DNA of 64,000 nt from Candidatus Mycolicibacterium alkanivorans (GCF_022760805.1 NZ_JAIVFL010000001.1:1364001-1428000); one strand, 5' to 3'. Numbered from the stretch's first letter, positions 50,194-60,585 are shown. Made by a program: numbers and translations. Notes: generated from the letters alone by a model not told the origin.

Positions 50194-51150
50194 ATGGAGC
50201 ATTACGGGGCCGGCGGAATCGGCTTCGGGCCGGTCAGCATTCTGGTCGTCGCGTTGCTGTCCGCCTTCGTTCTGATAGCGGCGTGGGTGGCGCGCCGGCC
50301 CCAACTGCTTCCCCGGCTGTGGACCCGGATCCGCTGCTCGACGATGGCGGACTGGGCAGAGAGACACCTCGGCGGCCCCGCGAGGTCCCTGGCGCACCGC
50401 TACTCGCTCAGCGTCGTCGCAGGCTTGGCGCTGCTTGCCGGCTTCATCGTCGTGGCGGCACTGGCGACGGCCTTCGCCGAGGTGCTCGAGGACGTCCTTG
50501 TCGGTGACGGCATCAACGGTCTCGACGAGCCCGCCGCCCGCTGGCTGGCGACGCACCGTGACCCGTGGCTCACGTCCAGCCTGAAACTGGTTACGCGCCT
50601 GGGCAATTGGGAGTTCATCGGCGGCGGGGCCGTGCTGGTCACCGCAATCGTCGTGTGGCGGTCCAGGAAGTGGTTGCCCGCGGTACTCGCGTTGGTCGGC
50701 ACCTGTGGGATCGGCCTGGTGATCGCCGCCGCCAAGGCGATCGTGGGCCGCAGCAGGCCTGGTTCGCCGTTCGCTGTGGTGTCCGAAGACGGATTCTCGT
50801 TCCCCTCCGGACACGCCACCGGCACCGCGGCCGTCGCGCTGATCTGCGCGTGGACGCTGACCCGGTGGGTGCTCACCTCATGGGCCGCCCGGGTGGCGGC
50901 GTGGGCCGTGGCTGTCGCCGTGACCGGCGCTGTGGGCTTTTCTCGGGTCTACCTCGGTGTGCACTACGTCAGTGACGTGCTTGCCGGCTGGTTTCTCGGT
51001 GCGGCCTGGGCCGGTTCGGTGATGCTCGTCGGCGCCTGGTGGGACGACACGTCTTCGGGCGGCGGACGCCGGCTCACCGGACGCGGCACCACCGCTTCGT
51101 CGAAGAATGCAGTGCCAGAGCAAGACTCGCCAGCGGCAGCACCGGGATGA
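50194..51150 (+). CDS. PAP2-family membrane phosphatase
   Basis: 318 aa PAP2 phosphatase with about six helices and the full motif KAIVGRSRP, SFPSGHATG and SRVYLGVHYVSDVLAG. N-terminal helix precedes a soluble segment (residues ~35-65), then the PAP2 core; the Gly/Ser-rich tail is disordered. Begins 2 bases after uvrD1, so co-transcribed. Its 3-prime 77 bases overlap the end of the convergent membrane protein gene. Confidence 0.9.
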   Translation: MEHYGAGGIGFGPVSILVVALLSAFVLIAAWVARRPQLLPRLWTRIRCSTMADWAERHLGGPARSLAHRYSLSVVAGLALLAGFIVVAALATAFAEVLEDVLVGDGINGLDEPAARWLATHRDPWLTSSLKLVTRLGNWEFIGGGAVLVTAIVVWRSRKWLPAVLALVGTCGIGLVIAAAKAIVGRSRPGSPFAVVSEDGFSFPSGHATGTAAVALICAWTLTRWVLTSWAARVAAWAVAVAVTGAVGFSRVYLGVHYVSDVLAGWFLGAAWAGSVMLVGAWWDDTSSGGGRRLTGRGTTASSKNAVPEQDSPAAAPG

Positions 51151-51694
51151 GATAGACCGGCCAGGGGATTCGCGCTCCGGCAAGGAACACGCTACCGAAG
51201 GTCATCAGTGCCACCACCGCGCCGAAAGTGACGAGGTAGCGCCCCACCGACCGACGCAGCAGCAACAGGATCACGCCGGAGATCGTCGTTCCCGCGAACA
51301 ACAGGGTGAGGAAACCGACTGCGACGCAGAACAATCGGTCGGTGCGCCACCATCCGGTGATCAGATCCGTGGCCACCACCGCCGTCGCCCAGCCGCTGAT
51401 GATGCTGACGGCGCTGGCCGCTACCGCGGTGCGGCCGGTCGAGATGTCGATGACTGCCGGTGCCCGTGCGGGCACCGCCATCGGTTCGGCCCGCCGGATC
51501 AGCCCGGTCGGCACGTCCTCGAGCGGCGGAATGTGGGTGGTCTGCCCCTCGGCGATCGGCGGGATGGGACCCGTCGGAGCGCGCCGGATGATGCCGGTGC
51601 GGGTGTCATCGGGTTGGGGCATCGGCGCGGACGGCTGACGCCGGATGAGCGGCGGAGGCGAACTCGGCTGGGTCGGGTCGGTCGGGTGAGCCAC
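51074..51694 (-). CDS. Membrane protein with disordered N terminus
   Basis: 206 aa. First ~90 residues are Pro/Thr/Arg-rich and low complexity, containing the repeated motif T-G-(I/L)-I-R-R (GIIRRAPTG, TGLIRRAEP) with two further IRR words; then four transmembrane helices. The IRR repeats may be phosphorylation or docking sites. GTG 51694 lies 4 bases after the M23 peptidase stop, so the two are one operon. Function unknown. Confidence 0.7.
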   Translation of the reverse strand: MAHPTDPTQPSSPPPLIRRQPSAPMPQPDDTRTGIIRRAPTGPIPPIAEGQTTHIPPLEDVPTGLIRRAEPMAVPARAPAVIDISTGRTAVAASAVSIISGWATAVVATDLITGWWRTDRLFCVAVGFLTLLFAGTTISGVILLLLRRSVGRYLVTFGAVVALMTFGSVFLAGARIPWPVYLIPVLPLASLALALHSSTKRWCRVR

Positions 51695-51698
51695 CGGC

Positions 51699-52613
51699 TC
51701 AGCCGACGTACGGGCCCAGGGACAACCCCCGGGCGGCAAGCCACGGCACCGGGTCGATGTAGTTGGTGCCGTTCCGAAGAATCGAGAAGTGCAGGTGCGG
51801 TCCAGTCGAGTTGCCGCGGTTGCCGATGGTAGCGATCTGGTCGCCGGCGAAGACCCGCTGCCCGACCCGCACGGTCCAGGTGTTGACGTGGCCGTACAGC
51901 GATACCGAGCCGTCGGAATGCCGGATCTTCACCCAGGCGCCGAAGCCGGCAGTGGGCCCGGCGTCGGTGACCACTCCGTCCGACACCGCATAGATCGGGG
52001 TGCCGATCGGGCCGGCCAAGTCGATACCGGCGTGCAGAGCGCCCCACCGGTAACCGAAGCCGGAGGTGAACACGCCCTTGGTGGGAATCACGAACAGCGG
52101 CCGCTGCAACCGGGCTTCGCGCTCGGCGCGTTCCTGCGCGAAGGCCGCGCCCTTGGACAGCTCCTCGCTGTGCACGGCGGCGTCGGCGGCAGGTTTGACC
52201 GCGATCAGCTGCATCCCGCGCGGTGCGGCCGCAGCGCCGTCCATCGGCATCTTCTGGGCCGCCAGGACGGTCTGGGTGGTCGTATCGCCCGGTGGCTTGA
52301 CGGCGGTGTAGGCGGCGGCCGCGGCGGCGCCGGCGGCCATCGCGACGATCATCACGCGCCCCTTGGCCGCGCTGGTCGGCTGCCTGCGGTGCTGCGGCGC
52401 GCGCGGCAGCATGTCGGTGATCTCGGTGTCGACGAACCGCGGCTGCTCGGCGCGCTCGGGGTCAAAAACCCTGGAAGCGGTGCGTGTGGTCCGAGTGTCT
52501 CCGGGGAGATTCGCGTCCGACCCGTGCTGCCGCAAACCAAAAGCCCCTCTAGTCGTGACCAAAGCGTTATCTAGACCCCAGAGACGGTAACCAACATCGG
52601 ACACAGGTGGCAA
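51699..52613 (-). CDS. M23 (LytM-type) peptidase, membrane anchored
   Basis: Orthologue of M. tuberculosis Rv0950c. About 80 cytoplasmic residues, one membrane helix (VMIVAMAAGAAAAAAYTAV), a helical stalk (EELSKGAAFAQERAEREARL) and a C-terminal M23 domain with the zinc ligands H and D in HAGIDLAG and the HLHF motif. M23 enzymes cleave peptidoglycan cross-links; Rv0950c is thought to act in cell-wall remodelling. Start uncertain: TTG 52613, GTG 52604 and TTG 52562 are in frame, none with a clear ribosome site. Confidence 0.88.
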   Translation of the reverse strand: MPPVSDVGYRLWGLDNALVTTRGAFGLRQHGSDANLPGDTRTTRTASRVFDPERAEQPRFVDTEITDMLPRAPQHRRQPTSAAKGRVMIVAMAAGAAAAAAYTAVKPPGDTTTQTVLAAQKMPMDGAAAAPRGMQLIAVKPAADAAVHSEELSKGAAFAQERAEREARLQRPLFVIPTKGVFTSGFGYRWGALHAGIDLAGPIGTPIYAVSDGVVTDAGPTAGFGAWVKIRHSDGSVSLYGHVNTWTVRVGQRVFAGDQIATIGNRGNSTGPHLHFSILRNGTNYIDPVPWLAARGLSLGPYVG

Positions 52614-52638
52614 CCGATGCTCGTATTCCGCCGTGGAT

Positions 52639-52680
52639 TGTGAGTTGAATCACTTCGGGCTCTCGGTGAGATGTGCCACA
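52639..52680. promoter_or_regulatory. Two CRP-like palindromes upstream of sucC
   Basis: TGTGA-GTTGAA-TCACT at 52639-52654 differs from the CRP consensus TGTGA-N6-TCACA only at the last base. A second, weaker site GGTGA-GATGTG-CCACA is at 52665-52680, 26 bases along. They lie between the M23 gene and sucC, upstream of a TACAGT -10-like box at 52720-52725. Confidence 0.6.
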
Positions 52681-52780
52681 GGAGTGGTAGGCGGGGGCGG
52701 CGCCAGGATCGGGTCTAGATACAGTTCCCCCGGAGCGACTTCCCCCATTCAAATGTCAGCGCCGACCAGACAGTGAGCCC

Positions 52781-53944
52781 ATGGATCTTTTCGAATATCA
52801 GGCGAAGGAACTGTTCGCCAAGCACAACGTTCCCACCACTCCGGGCCGTGTCACCGATTCGCCGGAGGACGCGAAGGCCATCGCCGAGGAGATCGGCAAG
52901 CCCGTGATGGTCAAGGCCCAGGTGAAGGCCGGCGGCCGCGGTAAGGCCGGCGGCGTCAAGTACGCAGCGACCCCCGAGGACGCCTACACCCACGCGAAGA
53001 ACATCCTCGGCCTGGACATCAAGGGACACATCGTCAAGAAGTTGCTGGTCGCCGAGGCCAGCGACATCGCCGAGGAGTACTACATCTCCTTCCTGCTCGA
53101 CCGCGCCAACCGCACCTACCTGGCCATGTGCTCGGTCGAGGGCGGTATGGAGATCGAGGAGGTGGCCGCCACCAAGCCCGAGCGGCTGGCCAAGGTGCCC
53201 GTCGACGCGGTCACCGGCGTGGACCTCGCCTTCGCCCGATCGATCGCCGAGCAGGGCCACCTACCCGCCGAGGTGCTCGACTCGGCCGCGGTGACCATCG
53301 CCAAGCTCTGGGAGGTCTTCGTCGCCGAAGACGCCACCCTGGTCGAGGTCAACCCGCTGGTGCGCACCCCCGACGATCAGATCCTGGCGCTGGACGGCAA
53401 GGTCACCCTGGACGCCAACGCCGACTTCCGGCACCCCGACCACGCCGAATTCGAGGACAAGGACGCCACCGACCCGCTCGAACTCAAGGCCAAGCAGAAC
53501 GACCTCAACTACGTCAAGCTCGACGGGGCTGTCGGCATCATCGGCAATGGCGCAGGCCTGGTCATGTCCACTCTCGACGTGGTGGCCTACGCCGGTGAGA
53601 AGCACGGCGGGGTGAAGCCGGCCAACTTCCTCGACATCGGCGGCGGTGCCTCGGCCGAGGTCATGGCCGCCGGCCTGGACGTCATTCTGGGTGACAAGCA
53701 GGTCAAGAGCGTGTTCGTCAACGTCTTCGGCGGCATCACCGCCTGCGACGCGGTGGCCAACGGCATCGTCAAGGCACTGCAGATCCTCGGCGACGAGGCC
53801 AACAAGCCGCTCGTCGTCCGGTTGGACGGCAACAACGTCGAAGAAGGCCGCCGCATTCTGGCCGGGGCCAACCATCCGCTGGTGATCCAGGCCGAGACCA
53901 TGGACGCCGGTGCCGACAAAGCCGCCGAGCTGGCGAACAAGTAA
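52781..53944 (+). CDS. sucC: Succinyl-CoA synthetase beta subunit
   Basis: 387 aa ATP-grasp subunit of succinyl-CoA synthetase (TCA cycle, succinyl-CoA to succinate with NTP formation). N-terminal [21 protein letters not shown]-grasp loop [16 protein letters not shown], metal/phosphate region [11 protein letters not shown], and C-terminal [13 protein letters not shown] with [14 protein letters not shown]. First gene of sucCD; long leader with CRP-like sites. Confidence 0.98.
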   Translation: MDLFEYQAKELFAKHNVPTTPGRVTDSPEDAKAIAEEIGKPVMVKAQVKAGGRGKAGGVKYAATPEDAYTHAKNILGLDIKGHIVKKLLVAEASDIAEEYYISFLLDRANRTYLAMCSVEGGMEIEEVAATKPERLAKVPVDAVTGVDLAFARSIAEQGHLPAEVLDSAAVTIAKLWEVFVAEDATLVEVNPLVRTPDDQILALDGKVTLDANADFRHPDHAEFEDKDATDPLELKAKQNDLNYVKLDGAVGIIGNGAGLVMSTLDVVAYAGEKHGGVKPANFLDIGGGASAEVMAAGLDVILGDKQVKSVFVNVFGGITACDAVANGIVKALQILGDEANKPLVVRLDGNNVEEGRRILAGANHPLVIQAETMDAGADKAAELANK

Positions 53945-53958
53945 AGGACGCGCAATCA

Positions 53959-54861
53959 ATGTCGATCTTTCTGAACAAGGATTCCAAGGTCATCGTCCAG
54001 GGCATCACCGGCGGTGAGGGCACCAAGCACACCGCGCTGATGCTCAAGGCCGGCACCCAGGTGGTCGGCGGCGTCAACGCCCGCAAGGCCGGCACGAAGG
54101 TCAGCCATAAGGACAAGGGCGGCAAGGACGTCGAACTCCCGGTGTTCGGCTCGGTGGCCGAGGCCATCAAAGAGACCGGCGCCGACGTCTCGATCGCCTT
54201 CGTCCCGCCGGCGTTCGCCAAGGACGCGATCATCGAGGCCATCGACGCCGAGATTCCGCTGCTGGTGGTCATCACCGAGGGAATCCCGGTGCAGGACACC
54301 GCTTATGCGTGGGCCTACAACGTCGACCACGGTCTGAAGACCCGGATCATCGGCCCGAACTGCCCGGGCATCATCACCCCCGGTGAGGCACTGGTCGGCA
54401 TCACGCCCAACAACATCACCGGCAAGGGCCCCATCGGCCTGGTGTCGAAGTCCGGCACCCTGACCTACCAGATGATGTACGAGCTGCGCGATCTCGGCTT
54501 CTCCACCGCCATCGGCATCGGTGGCGACCCGGTCATCGGCACCACCCACATCGACGCCATCGAGGCGTTCGAGAAGGATCCCGAGACGAAGATCATCGTG
54601 ATGATCGGCGAGATCGGCGGCGACGCCGAGGAGAAGGCGGGCGCCTACATCAAGGCCAACGTCTCCAAGCCGGTCGTCGGCTATGTCGCCGGCTTCACCG
54701 CGCCGGAGGGCAAGACCATGGGCCACGCCGGCGCCATCGTGTCCGACGGAGCGGGCACCGCGCAGGGCAAGAAGGAGGCCCTCGAGGCGGCCGGGGTCAA
54801 GGTCGGCAAGACGCCGTCGGCGACCGCCGCCCTGGCCAGGGAGATTCTGAAGAGCCTGTAG
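53959..54861 (+). CDS. sucD: Succinyl-CoA synthetase alpha subunit
   Basis: 300 aa CoA-binding subunit. N-terminal CoA-binding fold with [22 protein letters not shown]; the phospho-histidine is in [21 protein letters not shown] near residue 255; [13 protein letters not shown] is the signature. ATG 53959 lies 14 bases after sucC. Confidence 0.98.
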   Translation: MSIFLNKDSKVIVQGITGGEGTKHTALMLKAGTQVVGGVNARKAGTKVSHKDKGGKDVELPVFGSVAEAIKETGADVSIAFVPPAFAKDAIIEAIDAEIPLLVVITEGIPVQDTAYAWAYNVDHGLKTRIIGPNCPGIITPGEALVGITPNNITGKGPIGLVSKSGTLTYQMMYELRDLGFSTAIGIGGDPVIGTTHIDAIEAFEKDPETKIIVMIGEIGGDAEEKAGAYIKANVSKPVVGYVAGFTAPEGKTMGHAGAIVSDGAGTAQGKKEALEAAGVKVGKTPSATAALAREILKSL

Positions 54862-55118
54862 TCGCTGGCCGAGCAGTCCCCCGCAAGCGGCCTGGTGCAG
54901 TACAACGACGGGTTCCGCACGCAGCTGATCGGAACGCCCGAGCAGATCACCGAGCGCATCGCCGCCTACCGCAAGCGCGGTGTCGACCTCATCCTCGCGG
55001 CTTCCTGCACTTCCAGGAAGAGATCGAGTACTTCGGTGCGCGCGTTCTGCCTCTGGTGCGCGAAATCGAAGCGGCCGAGAGCGATTCGATCGGCGCGCCG
55101 CTGCTGGTCTCCGCCTGA
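54862..55118 (+). pseudogene. C-terminal remnant of an LLM flavin-dependent monooxygenase
   Basis: Begins on the base after the sucD stop and reads LAEQSPASGLVQYNDGF, QLIGTPEQITERIAAYRKRGVDLIL, then with one frameshift near 55003 GFLHFQEEIEYFGARVLPLVREIEAAE and ends LLVSA-stop. This is the end of an alkanesulfonate/sulfone-monooxygenase-type (LLM) protein. The first ~270 residues are missing. Consistent with a deletion whose edge is the end of sucD; no start codon. Confidence 0.75.
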
Positions 55119-55286
55119 GGCTCGCCGGCCGCTTGCCAACCTCCTGTGTGACACGCCGATGGTCGCCGCCCCTGCGGCGCTGTGCGCTAGCGTGGATGGT
55201 CGAACTGGGCCCATCGGTCCGGTCGCGCGCCACAACCGACGCAGCGCCGCACGGGAGCGCGGCGACACAAAGCTGAAGGAGAGGCC

Positions 55287-56090
55287 ATGAGCTACCCGCC
55301 CACCAATCCGGACTACCCGCCGTCACAGCCGCCGCCCGGGCCGTACGGGGCGGCCGGACCGTCGTTCGCGCCGGCCGAGGCCGGTCTGAGCAGGCTGCCG
55401 ATGTACCTGACCGTCGCGGTAGTGGTGCTTGGCTTGGCGGCCTACCTGGCCAGCTTCGGACCGGTGTTCACCGTCAGCGCCGGACTCGGCCCCTTCGCCG
55501 GTGCCCAACTCACTGGCAGCGGCGGTGGCTTCCCGGTCATCGCGGCGGTCCTGGCGGCGCTGCTGGCGGCGGTGAGCCTGCTGCCCAAGGCCAAGAACTA
55601 CACCGCGGTCGTCGCGGCGGTGTCGGTGCTCGCGGTACTGCTGGTCATCGCACAGCTGGTCAGCAAGCCGACCGGCTTCTCCGTCGGCTGGGCGCTGTGG
55701 CTGGTGCTGGCGTTCACCTTGTTAGAAGCCTTGGCCGCGGTGGCGGTGCTGCTGGTCGAGTCCGGAATCATCTCCCCGCCCGCACCTCGTCCCCGCTACG
55801 ACCAGTACGGCCAGTACGGACCGCCTCCCGGCGGCTACTACGGCCAGGGACCGGCGCAGCGGCCGAACTACCCGTCGCAGTACGGCGGCGGCTACTCCTC
55901 AGGCCCGTCCACCGGCGGCATCGGCTCGGTCGGGCCGCAGAGCGGTCCGCCCACCCCGCCCACCGGGTTCCCCAGCTTCAGTCCGCCGCCATCGGTTGGA
56001 TCAGGTCAGCAGCAGCCGGCTACCGGGCAGCCCGGTCAGCAGTCGCAGGCGCCGTCATCGTCGCCGTCCCCCGGCCCGACCCCGTCCTAA
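55287..56090 (+). CDS. 34 kDa antigen homologue, DUF5336 membrane protein (Rv0954 type)
   Basis: 267 aa: Pro/Tyr-rich cytoplasmic start, four transmembrane helices (about 38-165), then a ~100-residue Gly/Pro/Gln/Ser-rich tail ([17 protein letters not shown] repeats). Matches M. tuberculosis Rv0954, the 34 kDa antigenic protein homologue, reported to associate with the growing pole and division machinery. ATG 55287 preceded by AAGGAGAG. Confidence 0.9.
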   Translation: MSYPPTNPDYPPSQPPPGPYGAAGPSFAPAEAGLSRLPMYLTVAVVVLGLAAYLASFGPVFTVSAGLGPFAGAQLTGSGGGFPVIAAVLAALLAAVSLLPKAKNYTAVVAAVSVLAVLLVIAQLVSKPTGFSVGWALWLVLAFTLLEALAAVAVLLVESGIISPPAPRPRYDQYGQYGPPPGGYYGQGPAQRPNYPSQYGGGYSSGPSTGGIGSVGPQSGPPTPPTGFPSFSPPPSVGSGQQQPATGQPGQQSQAPSSSPSPGPTPS

Positions 56091-56127
56091 GCCGCTCTTC
56101 GCGCATCACGTATAGCCAGCGCGACGA

Positions 56128-57522
56128 GTGACACGGATGGAGGATCAGCGGCCGGTCGGCGCGCACCAGGCGCGTGACCTGGTTCGGGTCGCGTTCGGCC
56201 CGTCTCTGGTTGCGCTCGCGGTGATCACGGCGGTGACGCTGCTGCAGCTGGTCATCGCCAACAGCGATATGACCGGCACGCTGGGGGCGGTCGCCAGCAT
56301 GTGGCTGGCGGTTCACCAGGTGCCGATTTCGATCGCCGGCCACCAGCTGGCGGTGCTGCCGCTGCTGCCGGTGCTGCTGATGGTGTGGGGAACGGCGCGC
56401 ACCACTGCGCAGGCGACCTCACCGCGGGCGTCATGGTTCGTGGTCCGCTGGATCGTCGGGTCCGCCCTCGGTGGTCCGCTGTTGATCGCGGCCATTGCAC
56501 TGGCCGTCATTCACGACGCCTCATCGGTGATCACCGAGTTGCAGACACCCAGTGCGCTGCGGGCGTTTTCAGGTGTCCTCGTGGTGCACGCGATCGGGGC
56601 GCTTATCGGTGTCGGCGCGCAAGTCGGGCGACGGGCCGTCAGGTCGGCGGGCCTGCCCGGATGGCTGGGCGACACCGTCCAAGCGACGAAGGCCGGCCTG
56701 CTGGCTCTCTTCGGTCTGTCCGGCGCGGTGACTGCGGCCTCTCTGGTCGTGCACTGGGGCACCATGCACGAGTTGTACGCCATCACCGACTCGTTGTTCG
56801 GTCAGCTGAGCTTGACCTTGCTGTCGGCGCTGTATGCCCCCAACGTGATCGTCGGCACCGCGGCGGTGGCCGTCGGCTCCAGCGCTCACATCGGCTTTGC
56901 GACGTTCAGTTCGTTCACCGTGTTCGGCGGCGACATCCCGGCACTGCCGATTCTGGCGGCGGTGCCCACACCGCCGCTCGGACCGGTGTGGGTGGCGCTG
57001 CTGATCGTCGGTGCGGCCTCCGGCGTGGCGGTGGGTCAGCAGTGCGCGCGGCATCCGCTGCCGTTGCCTGCGGCGTCCGCCAAGCTGGCGGTCGCCTCGC
57101 TGCTCTCGGCGGCGACCATGGCCCTGCTGGGCTACGCCAGCGGCGGTCAGTTGGGCAACTTCGGGGACGTCGGCGTGGACCAGACGACGTTCGCCCCGGG
57201 AGTCTTCTTCTGGTTCTTCGTCGTCGGCGGTCTGACGGTCGTGATGTCGGGCGGGGTGACCCGTCGTCCCCGCCGGGTGGCCGCGGCGCCCGAGCCGGTC
57301 GCCGATGTCGAGGCGGAGCCACTAACCGTGCCGATGGTCTTCGGTGTGCCCGAGCCCGAGCCTGTTCAGGAACAGCCGCAGGCAGAACCCGAGCCGGAGC
57401 CGGAAGCGGAGCCCGAGCCGTCACCACCGCCGCGCCCGGTGCGACCCGCGCCCGGTCTCGAGGACGTCGAGGACCTGATGTTCGTCGACGACGACATCGA
57501 GCCCGACGAGCCCGCGCGCTGA
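56128..57522 (+). CDS. perM: PerM-like division membrane protein (Rv0955 type)
   Basis: 464 aa with about ten transmembrane helices (residues ~20-390) of the DUF6350 family and a cytoplasmic acidic tail rich in Glu-Pro pairs ([23 protein letters not shown] region) ending [17 protein letters not shown]. Orthologue of M. tuberculosis PerM, needed for division during chronic infection through stabilising FtsB. Start GTG 56128 or ATG 56137. Follows the Rv0954 homologue, as in M. tuberculosis. Confidence 0.9.
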   Translation: MTRMEDQRPVGAHQARDLVRVAFGPSLVALAVITAVTLLQLVIANSDMTGTLGAVASMWLAVHQVPISIAGHQLAVLPLLPVLLMVWGTARTTAQATSPRASWFVVRWIVGSALGGPLLIAAIALAVIHDASSVITELQTPSALRAFSGVLVVHAIGALIGVGAQVGRRAVRSAGLPGWLGDTVQATKAGLLALFGLSGAVTAASLVVHWGTMHELYAITDSLFGQLSLTLLSALYAPNVIVGTAAVAVGSSAHIGFATFSSFTVFGGDIPALPILAAVPTPPLGPVWVALLIVGAASGVAVGQQCARHPLPLPAASAKLAVASLLSAATMALLGYASGGQLGNFGDVGVDQTTFAPGVFFWFFVVGGLTVVMSGGVTRRPRRVAAAPEPVADVEAEPLTVPMVFGVPEPEPVQEQPQAEPEPEPEAEPEPSPPPRPVRPAPGLEDVEDLMFVDDDIEPDEPAR

Positions 57523-57593
57523 CCGTCAGCCGGGGGCGTCGCAGATCATCATGTGAGCCGGATGCCCGTCGATCGTCGGGGACGAACCACCGT

Positions 57594-57599
57594 TAGGCT
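57594..57599 (+). promoter_or_regulatory. Leaderless -10 box, purN
   Basis: TAGGCT, 7 bases before GTG 57607; decides this start over upstream in-frame codons. Confidence 0.55.
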
Positions 57600-57606
57600 C
57601 ATCGCC

Positions 57607-58236
57607 GTGCACCATCCCCTCAGCGTCGCGCCCAGTGCGCCGGCCCGCGTCGTCGTGCTGGCGTCGGGGACCGGGTCGTTGCTGGCCTCGCTGCTCGACG
57701 CCGCGGTGGGCGAGTATCCCGCGCGCATCGTCGCCGTCGGGGTGGACCGCGACTGCCGCGCCGTACAGATCGCACAGGCCGCCGGGATACCCACCTTCTG
57801 CGAGCGCCTGGGCGACCACCCGGATCGCGCCGCGTGGGACAGCGCGATCGCCGATGCCACCGCCAACCACAGCCCCGATTTGATCGTGTCGGCCGGTTTC
57901 ATGAAAATACTTGGCCCCGAATTCCTTTCGCGCTTCATCGGCCGGGTGGTCAACACCCATCCCGCGCTGCTGCCGTCGTTTCCCGGCGCGCACGCGGTCC
58001 CGGCCGCGTTGAGCTACGGGGTGAAGGTCACCGGGTGCACCGTTCACCTGGTGGACGCCGGGATGGACACCGGTCCGATCCTGGCTCAGCAGGCGGTCGC
58101 CGTCCTCGACGGCGACGACGAAGATTCACTGCACGAACGCATCAAGGTCGTGGAGCGACGACTGCTGGTGGACGTGCTGGCCGCGGTGGCGACCCGCGGT
58201 GTGACCTGGAGTGGCAGAAAGGCGATCATAGGATGA
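57607..58236 (+). CDS. purN: Phosphoribosylglycinamide formyltransferase PurN
   Basis: 209 aa GAR transformylase, third step of purine synthesis, using 10-formyl-THF. Folate/phosphate loop [14 protein letters not shown], catalytic Asn-His-Asp set: [15 protein letters not shown] and the Asp in [13 protein letters not shown]. Same start context as M. tuberculosis PurN. ATGA overlap couples it to purH. Confidence 0.96.
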   Translation: MHHPLSVAPSAPARVVVLASGTGSLLASLLDAAVGEYPARIVAVGVDRDCRAVQIAQAAGIPTFCERLGDHPDRAAWDSAIADATANHSPDLIVSAGFMKILGPEFLSRFIGRVVNTHPALLPSFPGAHAVPAALSYGVKVTGCTVHLVDAGMDTGPILAQQAVAVLDGDDEDSLHERIKVVERRLLVDVLAAVATRGVTWSGRKAIIG

Positions 58237-59816
58237 CGTCGGGGACATTGATCGGCAAGCGGCCGATTCGACGGGCGCTGATCAGCGTCTACGACAAGAG
58301 CGGCCTGATTCCGCTCGCCCAGGGCCTGCGCGAGGCCGGCGTCGACATCATCTCGACCGGATCGACCGCGAAAACCATCGCCGACCAAGGCATTCCGGTG
58401 ACACCGGTGGAATTGGTGACGGGATTCCCCGAAGTGCTCGACGGCCGCGTCAAGACGCTGCACCCGCACATCCACGCCGGACTGCTGGCCGACACCCGCA
58501 ACCCCGAGCACGTGCAGGCGCTGGAGAAACTCAACATCGAGCCGTTCGACCTCGTCGTGGTCAACCTCTACCCGTTCAGCGAGACGGTCGACTCCGGCGC
58601 GGAGATCGAGGAGTGCGTCGAGCAGATCGACGTCGGCGGTCCGTCGATGGTGCGGGCGGCCGCCAAGAACCATGCCAGCGTCGCGGTGGTGGTGGACCCG
58701 CTGGGCTACGACGGCGTGCTCGCGGCGGTCGGGGCCGGTGGCTTCACACTGGTGGAGCGGCAGAAGCTGGCTGCGCTGGCGTTCCGGCACACCGCCGAGT
58801 ACGACGTGGCCGTGGCCACCTGGATGGGCTTCACGCTGGCCCCCGAAGAGGGCGAGGCGCCGGCGTTCCTGCCGCCGTGGTTCGGCCGGACCTGGCGGCG
58901 CACCTCGCTGCTGCGCTACGGCGAGAACCCCCACCAACAGGCCGCGCTCTACAGCGACTACGTGGGCTGGCCGGGCCTGGCCCAGGCGCAGCAGCTGCAC
59001 GGAAAAGAGATGTCCTACAACAACTTCACCGATGCCGACGCGGCGTGGCGGGCGGCGTTCGACCACGAGCAGGTCTGTGTGGCGATCATCAAGCACGCCA
59101 ACCCCTGCGGCATCGCGATCTCCTCGGTGTCGGTGGCCGACGCGCACCGCAAGGCCCACGAGTGCGATCCGCTGTCGGCCTTCGGCGGCGTGATCGCCGC
59201 CAACACCGAGGTGACGGTGGAGATGGCCGAGTTCGTCTCGGAGATCTTCACCGAGGTGATCATCGCGCCCGCCTACGAGCCCGGTGCGGTGGGCATCCTG
59301 GCCCGAAAGAAGAACGTCCGCGTCCTGGTAGCCGCCGAGCCACCGGTTGACGGAGTGGAAATCCGCCAGGTCAGCGGTGGCCTGCTGATGCAGGAGCGCG
59401 ACAGCATCAACGCGCCGGGCGACGACCCCGCCAGCTGGACGCTGGCCGCCGGCGAGCCCGCCGACGCCGCCACCCTCGCCGACCTGACGTTCGCCTGGCG
59501 TACCTGCCGTGCCGTCAAGTCCAATGCGATCGTGATCGCTGCCGACGGCGCCACCGTGGGCGTGGGCATGGGCCAGGTGAATCGGGTCGACGCCGCCCGA
59601 CTGGCCGTTGAGCGCGGCGGTGAGCGGGTCCGCGGCGCGGTGGCGGCCTCCGATGCGTTCTTCCCGTTCCCGGACGGACTCGAGACGCTGACCGCGGCCG
59701 GGGTCAAGGCGATCGTGCACCCGGGCGGCTCGATGCGCGACGAGCTGGTCACCGAGGCCGCGGCCAACGCCGGCATCACGCTGTACCTGACCGGTGCACG
59801 CCACTTCGCGCACTAG
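58233..59816 (+). CDS. purH: Bifunctional AICAR transformylase / IMP cyclohydrolase
   Basis: 527 aa, final two steps of IMP synthesis. IMP cyclohydrolase domain about 1-190 ([34 protein letters not shown]) and AICAR formyltransferase domain to the end with [14 protein letters not shown], the catalytic Lys-His in [24 protein letters not shown] and FPFPDGLE. Slightly longer than M. tuberculosis PurH. Confidence 0.98.
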   Translation: MTSGTLIGKRPIRRALISVYDKSGLIPLAQGLREAGVDIISTGSTAKTIADQGIPVTPVELVTGFPEVLDGRVKTLHPHIHAGLLADTRNPEHVQALEKLNIEPFDLVVVNLYPFSETVDSGAEIEECVEQIDVGGPSMVRAAAKNHASVAVVVDPLGYDGVLAAVGAGGFTLVERQKLAALAFRHTAEYDVAVATWMGFTLAPEEGEAPAFLPPWFGRTWRRTSLLRYGENPHQQAALYSDYVGWPGLAQAQQLHGKEMSYNNFTDADAAWRAAFDHEQVCVAIIKHANPCGIAISSVSVADAHRKAHECDPLSAFGGVIAANTEVTVEMAEFVSEIFTEVIIAPAYEPGAVGILARKKNVRVLVAAEPPVDGVEIRQVSGGLLMQERDSINAPGDDPASWTLAAGEPADAATLADLTFAWRTCRAVKSNAIVIAADGATVGVGMGQVNRVDAARLAVERGGERVRGAVAASDAFFPFPDGLETLTAAGVKAIVHPGGSMRDELVTEAAANAGITLYLTGARHFAH

Positions 59817-59823
59817 CTTGGGC

Positions 59824-60222
59824 TCAGACTCGGCCGGGGGAGGCCACGGGAAGGCCGAGGTCGGCCGCCGCCTCGCCGAGTCGCACGTCGTAGACCAGAA
59901 ACGCGGTGAGGTGCGGTCGGAATATTGCGTCCGCCGTCGCAAGGTGAATGGCATCGAGGGTGCGCACTTGCGGGTCGGCGTAGCTCGATGCGGTGGCGCG
60001 CACGGTTTCGTCGATGTCATAGCGGGCCAGGCGCGCTGTCACCGCCGAGACTGCAGGCAGCAGTTGCGGATCGCTGCGACGCAGCGCACGAACGAGTTCT
60101 ACTTCGGTGATGACCGACGTCACCCATGGAGCCGTCTGCTCGCTGAGCCATTCGACGAGTTGACCGCTCTCGCGTTCCGGCCGCACCAGTTTCACCACTG
60201 CGGAGGTGTCGAAGTACAGCAC
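59824..60222 (-). CDS. vapC: VapC-type PIN ribonuclease toxin
   Basis: 132 aa PIN-domain toxin. The acidic cluster is intact: Asp5 (LYFDTSAVVKL), Glu near 40 (VITEVELVRAL), Asp near 93 (TLDAIHLATA) and Asp near 113 (VYDVRLGEAA). Position after purH and before the MoxR operon matches M. tuberculosis vapC9 (Rv0960). VapC toxins cleave specific tRNAs or rRNA. GTG 60222, 3 bases after vapB. Confidence 0.93.
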   Translation of the reverse strand: MLYFDTSAVVKLVRPERESGQLVEWLSEQTAPWVTSVITEVELVRALRRSDPQLLPAVSAVTARLARYDIDETVRATASSYADPQVRTLDAIHLATADAIFRPHLTAFLVYDVRLGEAAADLGLPVASPGRV

Positions 60223-60225
60223 GCC

Positions 60226-60498
60226 TCAATACCTCTCGGAATCCCGATCAGCGCGCAACTGCGAGCCGGCGTCCGCGTCTGCCCGAATCGGCCCGGTTGG
60301 CGGCTTGAGCGGACCGGAAAGGGTTGCGGGGTGCAGCCTGCCCGATGCTATGAGCTCGGAGAAAGGACTTGGTTCGGCGGGCAAGATGCGGGCGATAACC
60401 ACCCCTCTTTCGGTGATGTCGAGGTGTTCACCACGCTTCACTCGGGCGAGTACGCCCGCGGTGTCCTGATTGAGTTCGCGAACTGGTACCTCACTCAT
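60226..60498 (-). CDS. vapB: VapB antitoxin
   Basis: 90 aa Phd/YefM-type antitoxin: DNA-binding start VPVRELNQDTAGVLARVKRGEHLDITERGVVIARILP, then a toxin-wrapping tail rich in Pro and charges. Expected to repress its own promoter together with VapC. ATG 60498. Confidence 0.9.
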   Translation of the reverse strand: MSEVPVRELNQDTAGVLARVKRGEHLDITERGVVIARILPAEPSPFSELIASGRLHPATLSGPLKPPTGPIRADADAGSQLRADRDSERY

Positions 60499-60505
60499 AC
60501 TTTGA

Positions 60506-60528
60506 AATGTACTACATACTCGTACTAC
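60506..60528 (-). promoter_or_regulatory. vapBC promoter and probable operator
   Basis: TACATT on the minus strand (60506-60511) is 7 bases before ATG 60498. Two direct GTACTAC copies at 60509-60515 and 60522-60528, 13 bases apart, overlap the -10 box. The AT-rich stretch contrasts with the surrounding GC-rich DNA; likely VapBC autorepression site. Confidence 0.55.
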
Positions 60529-60585
60529 TGTGACCAGTTCGGGAAGTGGGCGTCGGCTCCGTCGACGCCACGTCGACGGCAGTCG

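Noticed and set aside
58086..60020. Long open frame (about 640 codons) antisense to purH
   Set aside because: Typical of high-GC codon bias on the opposite strand; composition is His/Arg/Gly-rich without any domain, and purH is certain.
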